64,000 nucleotides of DNA from Spirochaetia bacterium 38H-sp (GTDB lineage: Bacteria > Spirochaetota > Spirochaetia > Winmispirales > Winmispiraceae). A program made the translations under genes and the position numbers. Location: contig JBCHKQ010000001.1 of NCBI GenBank assembly GCA_039023545.1, positions 620,001-684,000 of the forward strand. The letters are read 5' to 3'. Shown here piece by piece: positions 36,258 to 45,498 of the stretch. The notes beneath the pieces are model-generated. The model was not told the DNA's origin. It worked only from the letters and a program-made list of their open reading frames with translations, and did not search any database. The first letter of the stretch is position 1. Every line of letters begins with the position of its first letter.

Positions 36258-37427
36258 ATGAATATACTTTATTCTTATGCTTCTTTTAGGTTTACTGATA
36301 AAGAAGAGGTTGGCGGAGAGGAAAAGGTTGCCTGGGGTACTGTATATGGTATGGCAAAAAGAGGCCATATCTGTTATGTGATGTCCCCAGAAATAGAGCT
36401 GTCACGTGATTATGAAAATATAATCCCTATTTTTATAAAGAGGTGTGCGTTTAGAAAGGAAAAAAATAAGGTTATGAGAAAAATAAAGGCATATGTTTTC
36501 TTGCTAGAATCATATAAACAGGCAAAGAAACTCATAAAAAAGAAGAAGATAGATGTAATACATCATATAAGGCCTTCTTATCCCGGATTTTTTTCTCCTG
36601 TTTCGGGATTGGGTGTCCCTTTTGTTTTGGGTGGTATTACTGTGCCATATCGAGAATGGAATAATCAGAATAAAAGAATATCAGAAAGGATAAAGATATA
36701 TCTCTGGAACAAAATGCTATCTAACTCTTCTGCTGTGTTGTTTGAAGTTAAGGAGGCTTTTAAGTATGTTCCTGATAAATATAGAAACGAATCTTATTTA
36801 TTTTATAATGGAGTGGATACACAATTTTTCTATCCGTCTTCTGATAAAAACATGACTAAGGATTATCTTAATATATTGTTTGTTGGTAGGCTCATGCCTT
36901 TAAAGGGTATTGATGTGTTCTTAGAAGCGGTCTCTATATTGAGTAAAAAGCTAGATAGGAATTTTAGGGTAAAGATTGCTGGATGGGGAGAGATTGACCG
37001 ATATAAAGCTCTATGTGTTGATAAGAAGATAGATAAAATTGTTGATTTTTGCGGTGTTTTGGATAGAGATAAGTTAAGAAAGCTTTATCAGTCTTCCGAT
37101 ATTTTTGTTCTCCCTTCAAGAAAGGATAACGGTCCTAATTCTCTCCTCGAAGCGATGAGCTGCGGATTGCCGGTTATTGCTTCCAATGTAATGGGAATTC
37201 CAGAGATAGTTTCTCACGATACCAATGGGCTACTTGTACCGCCATCAGACCCTGTAGCTCTTGCTGATGCTATTGAAGTATTGATGCTTGATGATAAAAG
37301 AAGACAGTTAATGTCTGAGAATAATAGGCAACTCATGGTTTCTAGATTTGATTGGAATGTTTATGTGGATAGACTAGAAAAGGTATATAGAGATGTACAA
37401 AAAAGTTTTTCTTATAGCAGGAAGTAG
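36258..37427 (+). CDS. Glycosyltransferase family 4 (GT-B), 389 aa
   Basis: The donor domain has FVGRLMPLKGID near 214, and the EX7E region reads DNGPNSLLE near 292, with Asp in place of the first Glu. DRLEKVYRDV closes the protein. AGGAGA lies before the ATG. The Asp substitution occurs in some active GT4 enzymes, so I do not take it as a defect. Confidence 0.84.
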   Translation: MNILYSYASFRFTDKEEVGGEEKVAWGTVYGMAKRGHICYVMSPEIELSRDYENIIPIFIKRCAFRKEKNKVMRKIKAYVFLLESYKQAKKLIKKKKIDVIHHIRPSYPGFFSPVSGLGVPFVLGGITVPYREWNNQNKRISERIKIYLWNKMLSNSSAVLFEVKEAFKYVPDKYRNESYLFYNGVDTQFFYPSSDKNMTKDYLNILFVGRLMPLKGIDVFLEAVSILSKKLDRNFRVKIAGWGEIDRYKALCVDKKIDKIVDFCGVLDRDKLRKLYQSSDIFVLPSRKDNGPNSLLEAMSCGLPVIASNVMGIPEIVSHDTNGLLVPPSDPVALADAIEVLMLDDKRRQLMSENNRQLMVSRFDWNVYVDRLEKVYRDVQKSFSYSRK

Positions 37428-37430
37428 TCT

Positions 37431-38855
37431 ATGGCATTGCGTGATTCTGTATTAGAAGGACTTGGCTGGACTGGGGCAAGGAGTCTTGGAGTAAATATAT
37501 TAAGGATATTATTTTCTGTTATTCTTGCAAGGATCTTAGGCCCATCTATTTTTGGTTTGATGGCAATGGTTATTCTTGTCAGAAACTTTGTTGCTCTTGT
37601 AAGAGATGCAGGATTATCCAGTGCTATAGTTGTATATGATGGACTTGATAACAGGGATGTTTCATCCTTATTCTGGTTAAATTTGTTGTTTAATTTTCTC
37701 CTATACATTATTGTATTCTTCATTGCACCATTTGTAAGTTTATGGTTTGATAAACCTATTGTTACTTCTCTTATACGAGTTTCTATTCTAGGTTTCCTTA
37801 TCGATTCTTCTTCTGCTGCCAATTTTGGATTGCTAAGAAAAGAGTTAAAATATAAAGAGATTTTTTTTGTATCTTTTCTATCTCAGTGTTTATATGGAGT
37901 AGTTGCCATCTTAATGGCGGTATGTGGGTATGGTGTATGGAGTTTGGTTCTTGCCGATCTTTTTATGCGATTTTTTACTTCTGTTTATTATTGGTTCATA
38001 AGACCCATAAAATTGCACCTTATAGTTGATATAAAAAAACTTATTCACATTGTAAAATTCTCTCTTCACATCATGGGAGGAAATGTTCTTAATTATGTAA
38101 AAGGGAATATTGATACGTTTTTTATTGGTAGGTTTATGGGGGATATTGTCTTGGGGTATTATTCTTTTTCCTTTAGAATAATAGTCAGGCCTATAACAGA
38201 AATAGGGATTATTTTATATGATACCTTTTTACCTATTTTTGCTAGATTATCAAATGTAGAATCCAAAAAGCATTATCTAAAGTTATTGGAAGTCCTGAGT
38301 GTTTTTTCCATTCCTGTGTTCTGGATGATAATGCTAACTTCGCCTTACTTTGTTCCTCTTTTGTTTGGCATAAATTGGGAGCCCGCTATTCCCTTTTTTG
38401 TTGTAAGAAGCGCTGTGGGAGCTTTTTACATGCTCATGTCTACTTTTAGATCTATATTCTATACTTATAAAAAACCTCAATATCTCAATTATGCATATCT
38501 TGCTGTTATTCCCTTTTATGCTATTTCGTTTTTTATAGGTTCAAATGCAGGTGTAAATGGAGTTTTGATAGCAATTTTATTGTCTTCTTTCTTTGATGTT
38601 GTGATTAATTTTATAGCTTTGGGATGGCTTTTGATTATAACATTATCCGATTATATAAGACTTTTTTTAAGAGGAGTAATATATGGCTTAGTTATGGTAA
38701 TAATTGGTTTTCTCTTGAAATTGGTTTTTCCTTTTACTCCCATAGTCTTTATCATCATATATTTATTATTTTTTATCTTTATGTTTGCCTTATTTTTTAT
38801 TTTCTTGGATAGGTCTTTTTGGGATGATCTTATTGGCATTCTTAAGAGAAAGTAA
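37431..38855 (+). CDS. Second Wzx/MOP-type flippase, 474 aa
   Basis: This multi-pass protein (about 13-14 helices) is of the WzxC/Polysacc_synt_3 type, opening LGWTGARSLGVNILRILFSVILARILGPSIFG. It is distinct from the flippase at 22297, which is of the RfbX type. It starts 3 nt after the preceding stop, with AGGAAG upstream. Two flippases in one cluster suggest two export routes, two repeat units, or a cluster assembled from two sources. Confidence 0.85.
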   Translation: MALRDSVLEGLGWTGARSLGVNILRILFSVILARILGPSIFGLMAMVILVRNFVALVRDAGLSSAIVVYDGLDNRDVSSLFWLNLLFNFLLYIIVFFIAPFVSLWFDKPIVTSLIRVSILGFLIDSSSAANFGLLRKELKYKEIFFVSFLSQCLYGVVAILMAVCGYGVWSLVLADLFMRFFTSVYYWFIRPIKLHLIVDIKKLIHIVKFSLHIMGGNVLNYVKGNIDTFFIGRFMGDIVLGYYSFSFRIIVRPITEIGIILYDTFLPIFARLSNVESKKHYLKLLEVLSVFSIPVFWMIMLTSPYFVPLLFGINWEPAIPFFVVRSAVGAFYMLMSTFRSIFYTYKKPQYLNYAYLAVIPFYAISFFIGSNAGVNGVLIAILLSSFFDVVINFIALGWLLIITLSDYIRLFLRGVIYGLVMVIIGFLLKLVFPFTPIVFIIIYLLFFIFMFALFFIFLDRSFWDDLIGILKRK

Positions 38856-40142
38856 TTATGAGTCTTGTTCTATCATCTTTGTATAATATTCTGTTAGTTT
38901 GTGTGTTGTGTTCTGCCATGTGAATTTCCTGCTTTGCTCTAAGGATTTTTGAGATAATTTCTTACATAGTTTAGAATCCTTTAAAATGATATTAAGTTTA
39001 TTGGCAATATCCGACACATCATTGGGGTCTATTAATAGTCCAGATTCTCCAACAACCTCCGGTATTGATGATGTGTTGGATGCTACAACCGGTAAGCCGC
39101 AAGCCATTGCTTCTAGTGGCGGTAGGCCAAATCCCTCATAAAAAGATGTAAACAGAAATATTCTCGCCATTGAGTATAGAGCTCTGATGTCCTCATCGGG
39201 AATATGTCCCAATAGGATTATGTGATTATTGAGTTTATATTTATTTATAAGTTCTTTTACCTGTAAATATGAGTCAGAAAAATATCCTACTATGATATAT
39301 TTTAAATCTGGATAATTGGAATGTATATTGTGAAAGGCTTTTATTGCATTTTCTATGTTTTTACGTTTTTGTATTGTTGACAATGTTATTATATAGTCGT
39401 TTGTTATATTATATTTATCTAATATTTTTTTTGCGTTTTCTTTATCAATCTTGTAAAAGAAATCAGATACACCGTTGGGGACCACAAACACTTTCTGCGG
39501 GTCAATATCCAGGTTTAGCTTTAATAGATCTTTTCTTGTTGATTCTGATATACAGTGTATCCAATGTCTTGGTGTTAATTCTTTTAATTTTGCTTCTATG
39601 AATTGGGTTAACTCGATATGTTCTGGTGTAGGATATAATATTGGTATAAGATCGTGTATTGTTATTAATGTACGAAAAGGGATTTCTTTTATATTGGTTT
39701 TTACAAAAAAGGGTAGATGAATAATATCATAATTTAACATACTAGGGTTTTTTATTTCTATTCCGGAGTATTGGTGTGTGGTTTTAGAAGTTGAATGTAT
39801 ATTAAGGATTCTTTTAAATTGTAGTTTGGATTGGAGTTTGGTATATTTCTTATAAATCTGTGCAAAACGGGCAAGAATGTATTGAGAATATGATAAAGAA
39901 GGTGGTACAAATGAAATATCTCGCAAGTCTGATTTTTTATGATATATTTGGCTTGCCCCACATATTTTTTTGTCTGATAGAGATGTAAAGGCTAAGTCCA
40001 AAGACTCTTCTTTTGACAGGTTTTTTGCCAATTCTAATACTACCCTGTAAATGCCCCGTATATCTTTCTTTGAACCATCAATCCAGACTGATCCAAATCT
40101 TGATATGTCGAAAAGCAATTTTATTTTCTCATAGTTACGCAT
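38856..40142 (-). CDS. Glycosyltransferase family 4 (GT-B) on the opposite strand, 428 aa
   Basis: It has the WbdA-like opening [11 protein letters not shown] and [26 protein letters not shown] near 165, [15 protein letters not shown] near 254 and the EX7E motif EGFGLPPLE near 340. It is the only minus-strand gene of the cluster, and its stop abuts the stop of the second flippase. Its own promoter must lie in the 170-bp divergent gap 40143-40312, which is AT-rich and shows no strong box. Possibly a mannosyl- or rhamnosyltransferase, but this is not shown. Confidence 0.86.
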   Translation of the reverse strand: MRNYEKIKLLFDISRFGSVWIDGSKKDIRGIYRVVLELAKNLSKEESLDLAFTSLSDKKICGASQIYHKKSDLRDISFVPPSLSYSQYILARFAQIYKKYTKLQSKLQFKRILNIHSTSKTTHQYSGIEIKNPSMLNYDIIHLPFFVKTNIKEIPFRTLITIHDLIPILYPTPEHIELTQFIEAKLKELTPRHWIHCISESTRKDLLKLNLDIDPQKVFVVPNGVSDFFYKIDKENAKKILDKYNITNDYIITLSTIQKRKNIENAIKAFHNIHSNYPDLKYIIVGYFSDSYLQVKELINKYKLNNHIILLGHIPDEDIRALYSMARIFLFTSFYEGFGLPPLEAMACGLPVVASNTSSIPEVVGESGLLIDPNDVSDIANKLNIILKDSKLCKKLSQKSLEQSRKFTWQNTTHKLTEYYTKMIEQDS

Positions 40143-40312
40143 GATTATGCTCTCTATTAAAATGGTTTGTTAAGAATATTTAATTATATAAGCTATTGTA
40201 ATAAAGGACAATACTTTGGATTTTGCAAGATTACATTATTATTTACTTTTGACTAGATTTTTTGATAGAAAAATGTTAATTTTTTTAATATTTTTAGGAG
40301 GGTAATATATAT

Positions 40313-41575
40313 ATGAATAAGATAGGTATTATAGGACTTGGGTATGTAGGTTTACCTCTTGCTGTGGAGTTTGCAAGAGCCGGGTTCTTTGTACTTGGAT
40401 TTGATAAAGATATAAACAAGGTAGAAAGTATTAATTGTGGTAAAAGCTATATAAAGCATATATCAAGTGAAAGTATAATTGCAGCAAAAGATAGGTTTAC
40501 TGCTACCAATGATTTCTCGAAATTATCAGATGTGGATTACATAATTATCTGTGTTCCTACTCCTCTTAATGAGTATGGGCAACCTGATCTTAGTTATGTT
40601 CTTTCTGCTGGCGAAACCATAGCCAAATATATGAAGAGGGGTCAGACTATTGTACTGGAGTCTACTACCTATCCTGGAACCACGGACGAGGACTTAAAGG
40701 CTGTTCTTGAAAAATCAGGGTTAAAAGCTGGTATTGATTTTTATCTTGCTTTTTCTCCAGAGAGAGAAGACCCGGGTAATAAGGTATTTACTACTAAAAT
40801 GATTCCTAAAGTAATAGGCGGATATACGGAATCTTGTCTTAGTAAGGTCGTAGAAGTGTATAGACAAGTTTTTGAAACTGTTGTTCCGGTTTCTTCTACG
40901 CGAGTGGCAGAGGCTGCAAAGCTATTGGAGAATATATATAGAGCTGTAAATATTTCTCTTGTTAACGAGCTTAAAATGCTCTTTGATAGAATGGATATAG
41001 ATATCTGGGAGGTGATAGATGCTGCAAGTACCAAGCCTTTTGGTTTTCATGCTTTTTATCCTGGGCCTGGTGTAGGGGGGCATTGCATTCCCGTTGATCC
41101 GTTTTATCTTGTATGGAAAGCAAAGGAATATGATTTTAATCCAAGGTTTATAAATATTGCTGGCGAAATAAACATATCAATGCCTTACTATGTTGTTGAA
41201 AAGATAACTGAGGCTTTAAACAGTGTTAAAAAAGCAATAAATGGTTCTAATATTTTGATACTTGGAGTGGCATATAAAAAAGATATCGATGACTTAAGAG
41301 AATCTCCAGCGATAGCGATAGTTAAAAGACTTTTGGAAAAGGGGGCATGTGTTGATTTTCATGATCCTTATGTTAATGAACTCAATATAAAATCCGTTAA
41401 TTATTATAAGAGATCAAAGGCCTTGACTGATAAAACACTTGGAGAATACGATTGTGTGGTTATTATAACAGATCATTCTTTTTATGATCCAGAAGTTATA
41501 TACAATAATTCCAATCTCATAGTGGATACTAGAAATATGATCAAGATAAAGAGTCAGAAAGTGGTAAAGGCATGA
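40313..41575 (+). CDS. UDP-HexNAc 6-dehydrogenase (WbpA/WecC-like), 420 aa
   Basis: This NAD-dependent nucleotide-sugar dehydrogenase oxidises C6 of a UDP-N-acetylhexosamine to the uronic acid. It shows IGLGYVGLPLAVEFARAG at the N-terminus and AFSPEREDPGN near 145, typical of the WbpA branch. The catalytic Cys is in GPGVGGHCIPVDPF near 254, and the C-terminal domain carries LGVAYKKDIDDLRESP. AGGAGG precedes the ATG. It implies a HexNAcA residue, giving the polymer negative charge. Choice between GlcNAc and ManNAc substrates is open. Confidence 0.88.
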   Translation: MNKIGIIGLGYVGLPLAVEFARAGFFVLGFDKDINKVESINCGKSYIKHISSESIIAAKDRFTATNDFSKLSDVDYIIICVPTPLNEYGQPDLSYVLSAGETIAKYMKRGQTIVLESTTYPGTTDEDLKAVLEKSGLKAGIDFYLAFSPEREDPGNKVFTTKMIPKVIGGYTESCLSKVVEVYRQVFETVVPVSSTRVAEAAKLLENIYRAVNISLVNELKMLFDRMDIDIWEVIDAASTKPFGFHAFYPGPGVGGHCIPVDPFYLVWKAKEYDFNPRFINIAGEINISMPYYVVEKITEALNSVKKAINGSNILILGVAYKKDIDDLRESPAIAIVKRLLEKGACVDFHDPYVNELNIKSVNYYKRSKALTDKTLGEYDCVVIITDHSFYDPEVIYNNSNLIVDTRNMIKIKSQKVVKA

Positions 41576-42696
41576 GCAAAAGAGATGTGATGAATTCCGG
41601 TAGTGAGGAGATCACTTTTTCAGATCTTGTAATGGTTTTTATTAAAAATATTAGAGTATTTTTGAGTTTTTCTTTTTTAGTTATATTAGGAGCACTTTTC
41701 TATGCTATTATAACGCCAGAGGTTTATACTGCGAAGGCCATAATTTTGAATAATCAAACTAGTAGTAATAGTTCTATATCTAAAATTCTTTCTGTTGCTA
41801 ATAGCGGAGATATTGCAAGTCTTCTTTCAGGGACTTCTGTATCCAGCATATATCCTGTTGTTCTCAAAAGTGATAGCGCTGCGTTGTATGTAATAGATAG
41901 TCTCAATTTAAGGAATACAGATTTATTAAAGAATGCCAAATCAGTTGATGAGATGATAGGAGTGATGACTGATAACTTAAAAATAGGTATGGGAACTTCT
42001 GGTGAAATAACTATTTCTTTTTCTCATAAGTCTCCTTCTTTGGCTGCTGATATAGTCAATACTTATATAGAGGCTTTAGAAGTACTGACAGCAAAAATTA
42101 CATCGACACCTGCAAAGAGAAAGCAGATTTATCTCGAGAACAAGATAAATACCATAAGAGAAGAGTTGGATTCTGCTCAAAAGAAATTAGTAACTTTCCA
42201 GAATAATAATAATATTTGGGATGCTGATAATCAGATAAAGAGTATAATAAATGAGATATCCAGACTTACAATAGAAAAGGAAAAGGTCCTTCTTGATCAT
42301 AGAGCTAATGCCAATTTTGGTATAAAGGAGATGACCCCTGTCGATAGGGGTCATCTCCTTGCGATTGATGCAACCATAAATAAATATAAGCAGGAATTAA
42401 ACAGGCTTGGTGGGATGTATCTGGATTATCTGGATCTTTATAGAATGGTAAAGGTCAAAGAGTCTGTTTATAATTTTTTATCAACTCAGTATGAACAGAC
42501 AAAGCTGGAAGAACTTGATGAGGTTTCTGTTGTTTCTGTTCTTGAATATGCCAGAGTGCCTGATAGGCGTAGCTGGCCCAAACGCAAAAATATAGTGTTA
42601 CTTGGTGTTTTGGGCGGAGTTTTTCTTGGTATATTTATGGTTTTTTTAATTGATTTTATAAGGCGTATAAAGAAAGAAGTGGCTGAAAAATATTAA
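41572..42696 (+). CDS. wzz: Wzz-type chain-length determinant, 374 aa
   Basis: A polysaccharide co-polymerase with one membrane helix near each end (about 28-48 and 342-362) and a long helical periplasmic part. PEVYTAKAII follows the first helix, and the proline-containing PDRRSWPKRKN precedes the second, as in Wzz proteins. There is no C-terminal tyrosine kinase. It sets polymer length together with the Wzy-like protein. The ATG overlaps the preceding stop. The gene contains a perfect 14-bp inverted repeat at 42325-42360, described separately. Confidence 0.86.
   Translation: MSKRDVMNSGSEEITFSDLVMVFIKNIRVFLSFSFLVILGALFYAIITPEVYTAKAIILNNQTSSNSSISKILSVANSGDIASLLSGTSVSSIYPVVLKSDSAALYVIDSLNLRNTDLLKNAKSVDEMIGVMTDNLKIGMGTSGEITISFSHKSPSLAADIVNTYIEALEVLTAKITSTPAKRKQIYLENKINTIREELDSAQKKLVTFQNNNNIWDADNQIKSIINEISRLTIEKEKVLLDHRANANFGIKEMTPVDRGHLLAIDATINKYKQELNRLGGMYLDYLDLYRMVKVKESVYNFLSTQYEQTKLEELDEVSVVSVLEYARVPDRRSWPKRKNIVLLGVLGGVFLGIFMVFLIDFIRRIKKEVAEKY
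42325..42360. repeat. Perfect 14-bp inverted repeat inside wzz
   Basis: AAGGAGATGACCCC (42325-42338) and its exact reverse complement (42347-42360) flank an 8-nt loop, TGTCGATA. In frame it encodes KEMTPVDRGHLL. The left arm contains AAGGAGATG, so it would hide a Shine-Dalgarno-like sequence. The block is much more GC-rich than the surrounding gene. Confidence 0.9.
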
Positions 42697-42707
42697 TGTA
42701 TTGCAAC

Positions 42708-42736
42708 AAAAAAGCCTCCCATTGGGGAGGCTTTTT
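42708..42736. terminator. Bidirectional intrinsic terminator between wzz and hom
   Basis: Six A residues, GCCTCCC, the loop ATTG, GGGAGGC and five T residues form a symmetrical terminator that serves both convergent genes and closes the polysaccharide cluster. Confidence 0.93.
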
Positions 42737-42755
42737 CTTAATTCTATCCCTGTTC

Positions 42756-44075
42756 CTACAAGTTCTCAGGGTACTCATCCACTATGCTTATCCAGACTGG
42801 CCTGCCGGATACAAAATCCAGACCCTCCATTCTCTTTACTGAGTCTTCTATATCCGATTCTTTTACCGTATGGGTTGTTATGATTATTGGTACGTGGTTT
42901 GTCTTGCTGCCTTCTGGCACTTCTTTTTGTAGTACGCTGGATATGCTTATATTGTGTTCTCCCAGGATGCTGGTAATTTTTGCCATAACTCCGGGTCTGT
43001 CCTCTACCATTATGCGGAGATAGTACCTTGCGCTGTTTTCTCTGAGCGGGACCATTGTAGCCTTCTGTGTCTTGTCCTGCCATAGAGGAAGTGTGTTAAA
43101 AAGCACAGGATATGTATTGTTTGCAATGGCAATGATATCCGCAACAACAGCTGATGCGGTAGGCATATCGCCTGCGCCGCGGCCATAGTACATAGTGTGT
43201 CCGGTAGAATGCCCGTAAACACTAACTGCATTAAAAGAATCAGAGACCCATGCAAGAGGATGCTCCACTGATATAAAAGCCGGCCTTACCCTCATGCAGA
43301 GACCGTTGTCCTGTCTGTGTGTTACTGCAAGGAGCTTTATAACATAGCCTAGCTCCTCTCCATATTTGACATCAAGCAGCTCAAGCTCATCAATGCCTTT
43401 TACAGGGATGGAGTCAAAGTCCACGCTGACTCCAAATGCCATAGAAGTCATGATGGCAAGCTTGTGAGCAGAATCCGTACCGGATACGTCCAAAAACGGA
43501 TCAGCCTCGGCGTAGCCTTTTTGCTGTGCCTCTGCAAGGGCATCCTTATAGGATGTACCCTCCTTTATCATCTTGGTAAGAATATAATTGCATGTACCGT
43601 TTACAATCCCGTATATTGCATCTATCCTGTTAGCAATAAGTCCGTCATAAATCGCTCGTATAATGGGAATCCCGCCGCCGCAGCTTGCTTCAAAAGCAAT
43701 GCTCACGCCGTTCTTTCTTGCCAGAGAAAGCAACTCCCGTCCATGGTGTGCAAGCAGTGCCTTATTGGCCGTAACAACATGCTTGCCTGCACGCAGTGCG
43801 TCCTCAATAATCTTCTTGGCAATAGTGGTTCCGCCTACAAGCTCTATTACAAGTCCCACATTGGGGTCAGAAAGTGCAACCGTATAATCATCTGTAAAGA
43901 GCCTCTCATCCAGTCCCAGAGAGCGCGCATGCTCTAGATTTTTATCTGCAACATAAGCAAGCTCCAAATCCACACCTGAGCGTTCTCTGAGAATATCAGC
44001 ATCGCGCGTAAGCAGTCTTGCAACACCTCCGCCGACAGTCCCGCAACCTATAAGTGCAACCTTGTATTTATTCAT
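42756..44075 (-). CDS. hom: Homoserine dehydrogenase with ACT domain, 439 aa
   Basis: Hom reduces aspartate-4-semialdehyde to homoserine with NAD(P)H, the branch point to methionine and threonine. The nucleotide site is ALIGCGTVGGGVARLL at the N-terminus, NGTCNYIL near 174 and DVSGTDSAHKLAI near 204 form the catalytic part, and a C-terminal ACT domain (about 350-425, RIMVEDRPGVMAKIT) suggests feedback control by threonine. I chose the ATG at 44075 because GGAG lies 5 nt upstream; an in-frame ATG at 44108 lacks a site. Its product feeds metH in the same window. Confidence 0.95.
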   Translation of the reverse strand: MNKYKVALIGCGTVGGGVARLLTRDADILRERSGVDLELAYVADKNLEHARSLGLDERLFTDDYTVALSDPNVGLVIELVGGTTIAKKIIEDALRAGKHVVTANKALLAHHGRELLSLARKNGVSIAFEASCGGGIPIIRAIYDGLIANRIDAIYGIVNGTCNYILTKMIKEGTSYKDALAEAQQKGYAEADPFLDVSGTDSAHKLAIMTSMAFGVSVDFDSIPVKGIDELELLDVKYGEELGYVIKLLAVTHRQDNGLCMRVRPAFISVEHPLAWVSDSFNAVSVYGHSTGHTMYYGRGAGDMPTASAVVADIIAIANNTYPVLFNTLPLWQDKTQKATMVPLRENSARYYLRIMVEDRPGVMAKITSILGEHNISISSVLQKEVPEGSKTNHVPIIITTHTVKESDIEDSVKRMEGLDFVSGRPVWISIVDEYPENL

Positions 44076-44163
44076 AAGAACTCCTTGGATAGCGTATGGT
44101 AAAGACAAAAAAAGCAGTCTGTCAATACCACGACAATCTGCCCAATTTACAAAAAAGTTTTAA

Positions 44164-44304
44164 ACCGAACGGACTGCCCGCATCTCATATAGCAAAAACA
44201 GGCAGAAAATAATGCAGGCAGTCCTGCCTGCGGCGCAAAATAACCTGCTTTTCTTCTTTGCTGTAGGCAGGCATAGCGCGCTCTGCGCGTCTATGCCGTT
44301 CGGT
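44164..44304. repeat. ACCGAAC element 6 (inverted pair of units)
   Basis: The A unit (44164-44234) has the clearest structure: stem GGACTGCCCGCAT (44171-44183) against ATGCAGGCAGTCC (44212-44224), with 12 of 13 pairs. The loop carries GGCAG (44201-44205), and CTGCC (44224-44228) with TGCGGC follows. The B unit reads leftward (about 44270-44304) with stem GGCATAG.CGCG against CGCG.CTATGCC. It lies between mnmA and hom, both on the minus strand. Confidence 0.8.
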
Positions 44305-44323
44305 ATAAAGTAAAAGGAGCTGT

Positions 44324-45418
44324 TTACTCGGTATGAGAGATAAAACCGCTTACAGCTACTCTGTCACTGTCGTATACCACAAGAAGCTGTCCAGGTGTGA
44401 TTGCCCTTTGTGGCTCGTCAAAAACAAGCTTTATACTGTTTCCAGTATGCTCAACAGTGGCAGGTGATGGCTTATGTGCATAGCGTATCTTGGCTGTAAC
44501 ACGCTCAGGCAATTTCTCCGGGGGCATGAGCCAGTTGAGCTCCTCGGCAACAACTGTTCTGCTAAGGAGCCTATCAGGATTGTCCGTAACAATCACGCGG
44601 TTGGTATCTGCATCCACTGCCTTGACATATATGGGTTTTCCGGAAGCAATGCCTATTCCTCGGCGCTGACCGACGGTAAATGTGTGTATACCCTCATGAC
44701 GACCCAACACATTACCCTCTTCATCCACTATATCGCCCGGTACAGTCTTCTTGTCAAAGAAGCTTTCAAGAAAAGAGCCAAACCTGAGCCCCGTTGTATT
44801 AAAACATACATCTTGGCTTTCTTTTCTGTCTGCTGTGGCTAGGCGCATTTTTTTTGCATATTCTCTTACGTCCTTCTTTATCATGCTGCCAAGCGGAAAG
44901 TATGCACGCGCAAGGTCCTCTTTTTTTGTCTGTGCAAGAAAATATGTCTGGTCCTTTGTGGTATCCTCGCCTCTACGCAGGAAAACCTCGCTGGAGTCAG
45001 ATACGGATAGCTTGGCATAGTGTCCGGTAGCAAGTCCGTCTGCACCTAGATTTTCTGTTGCATACTTTACAAGAAAGCCAAACTTGAGGTTTCTGTTGCA
45101 CAGAACACAGGGATTGGGAGTGCGTCCTGTGCTGTATTCTTGCCATGCACGGGATAGTACCTTGTCTGAGTATAGGTCGTGCAGGTTGAGGACTATGTGC
45201 TGTATGCCAAGTTGGTCTGCTACTTGTTTTGCAGCTTTTGCCTCGTCACTGAGTCCTTCTGCATCCACCTCGCTGGGAGCATCTATGCGTATAAAAGTAA
45301 GCCCTATCACCTCCATGCCCTTTTCTTTGAGCATGCAGGCAACGGCAGATGAGTCTATACCGCCGCTCATTGCGACTACTATTTTTGAGGGATTTCTGCT
45401 GTCCTGCATATTATTCAC
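44324..45418 (-). CDS. mnmA: tRNA-specific 2-thiouridylase, 364 aa
   Basis: MnmA makes 2-thiouridine at the wobble position of tRNA for Lys, Glu and Gln. The ATP pyrophosphatase loop AMSGGIDSSA is near residue 17. The two catalytic cysteines lie in NPCVLCNRNLKFG (about 102-114) and SQDVCFNTTG (about 198-207). The central tRNA-binding and C-terminal beta-barrel domains are present (HEGIHTFTVGQRRGIG, ITPGQLLVVYD). Length is normal. Confidence 0.95.
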   Translation of the reverse strand: MNNMQDSRNPSKIVVAMSGGIDSSAVACMLKEKGMEVIGLTFIRIDAPSEVDAEGLSDEAKAAKQVADQLGIQHIVLNLHDLYSDKVLSRAWQEYSTGRTPNPCVLCNRNLKFGFLVKYATENLGADGLATGHYAKLSVSDSSEVFLRRGEDTTKDQTYFLAQTKKEDLARAYFPLGSMIKKDVREYAKKMRLATADRKESQDVCFNTTGLRFGSFLESFFDKKTVPGDIVDEEGNVLGRHEGIHTFTVGQRRGIGIASGKPIYVKAVDADTNRVIVTDNPDRLLSRTVVAEELNWLMPPEKLPERVTAKIRYAHKPSPATVEHTGNSIKLVFDEPQRAITPGQLLVVYDSDRVAVSGFISHTE

Positions 45419-45498
45419 CTGTTAGCTTAAGAATTTTTTGGATTATATATGATTTTTTTTGTTAATAAAAGAAGTCAAAAAGGCAGATAATCATAAAT

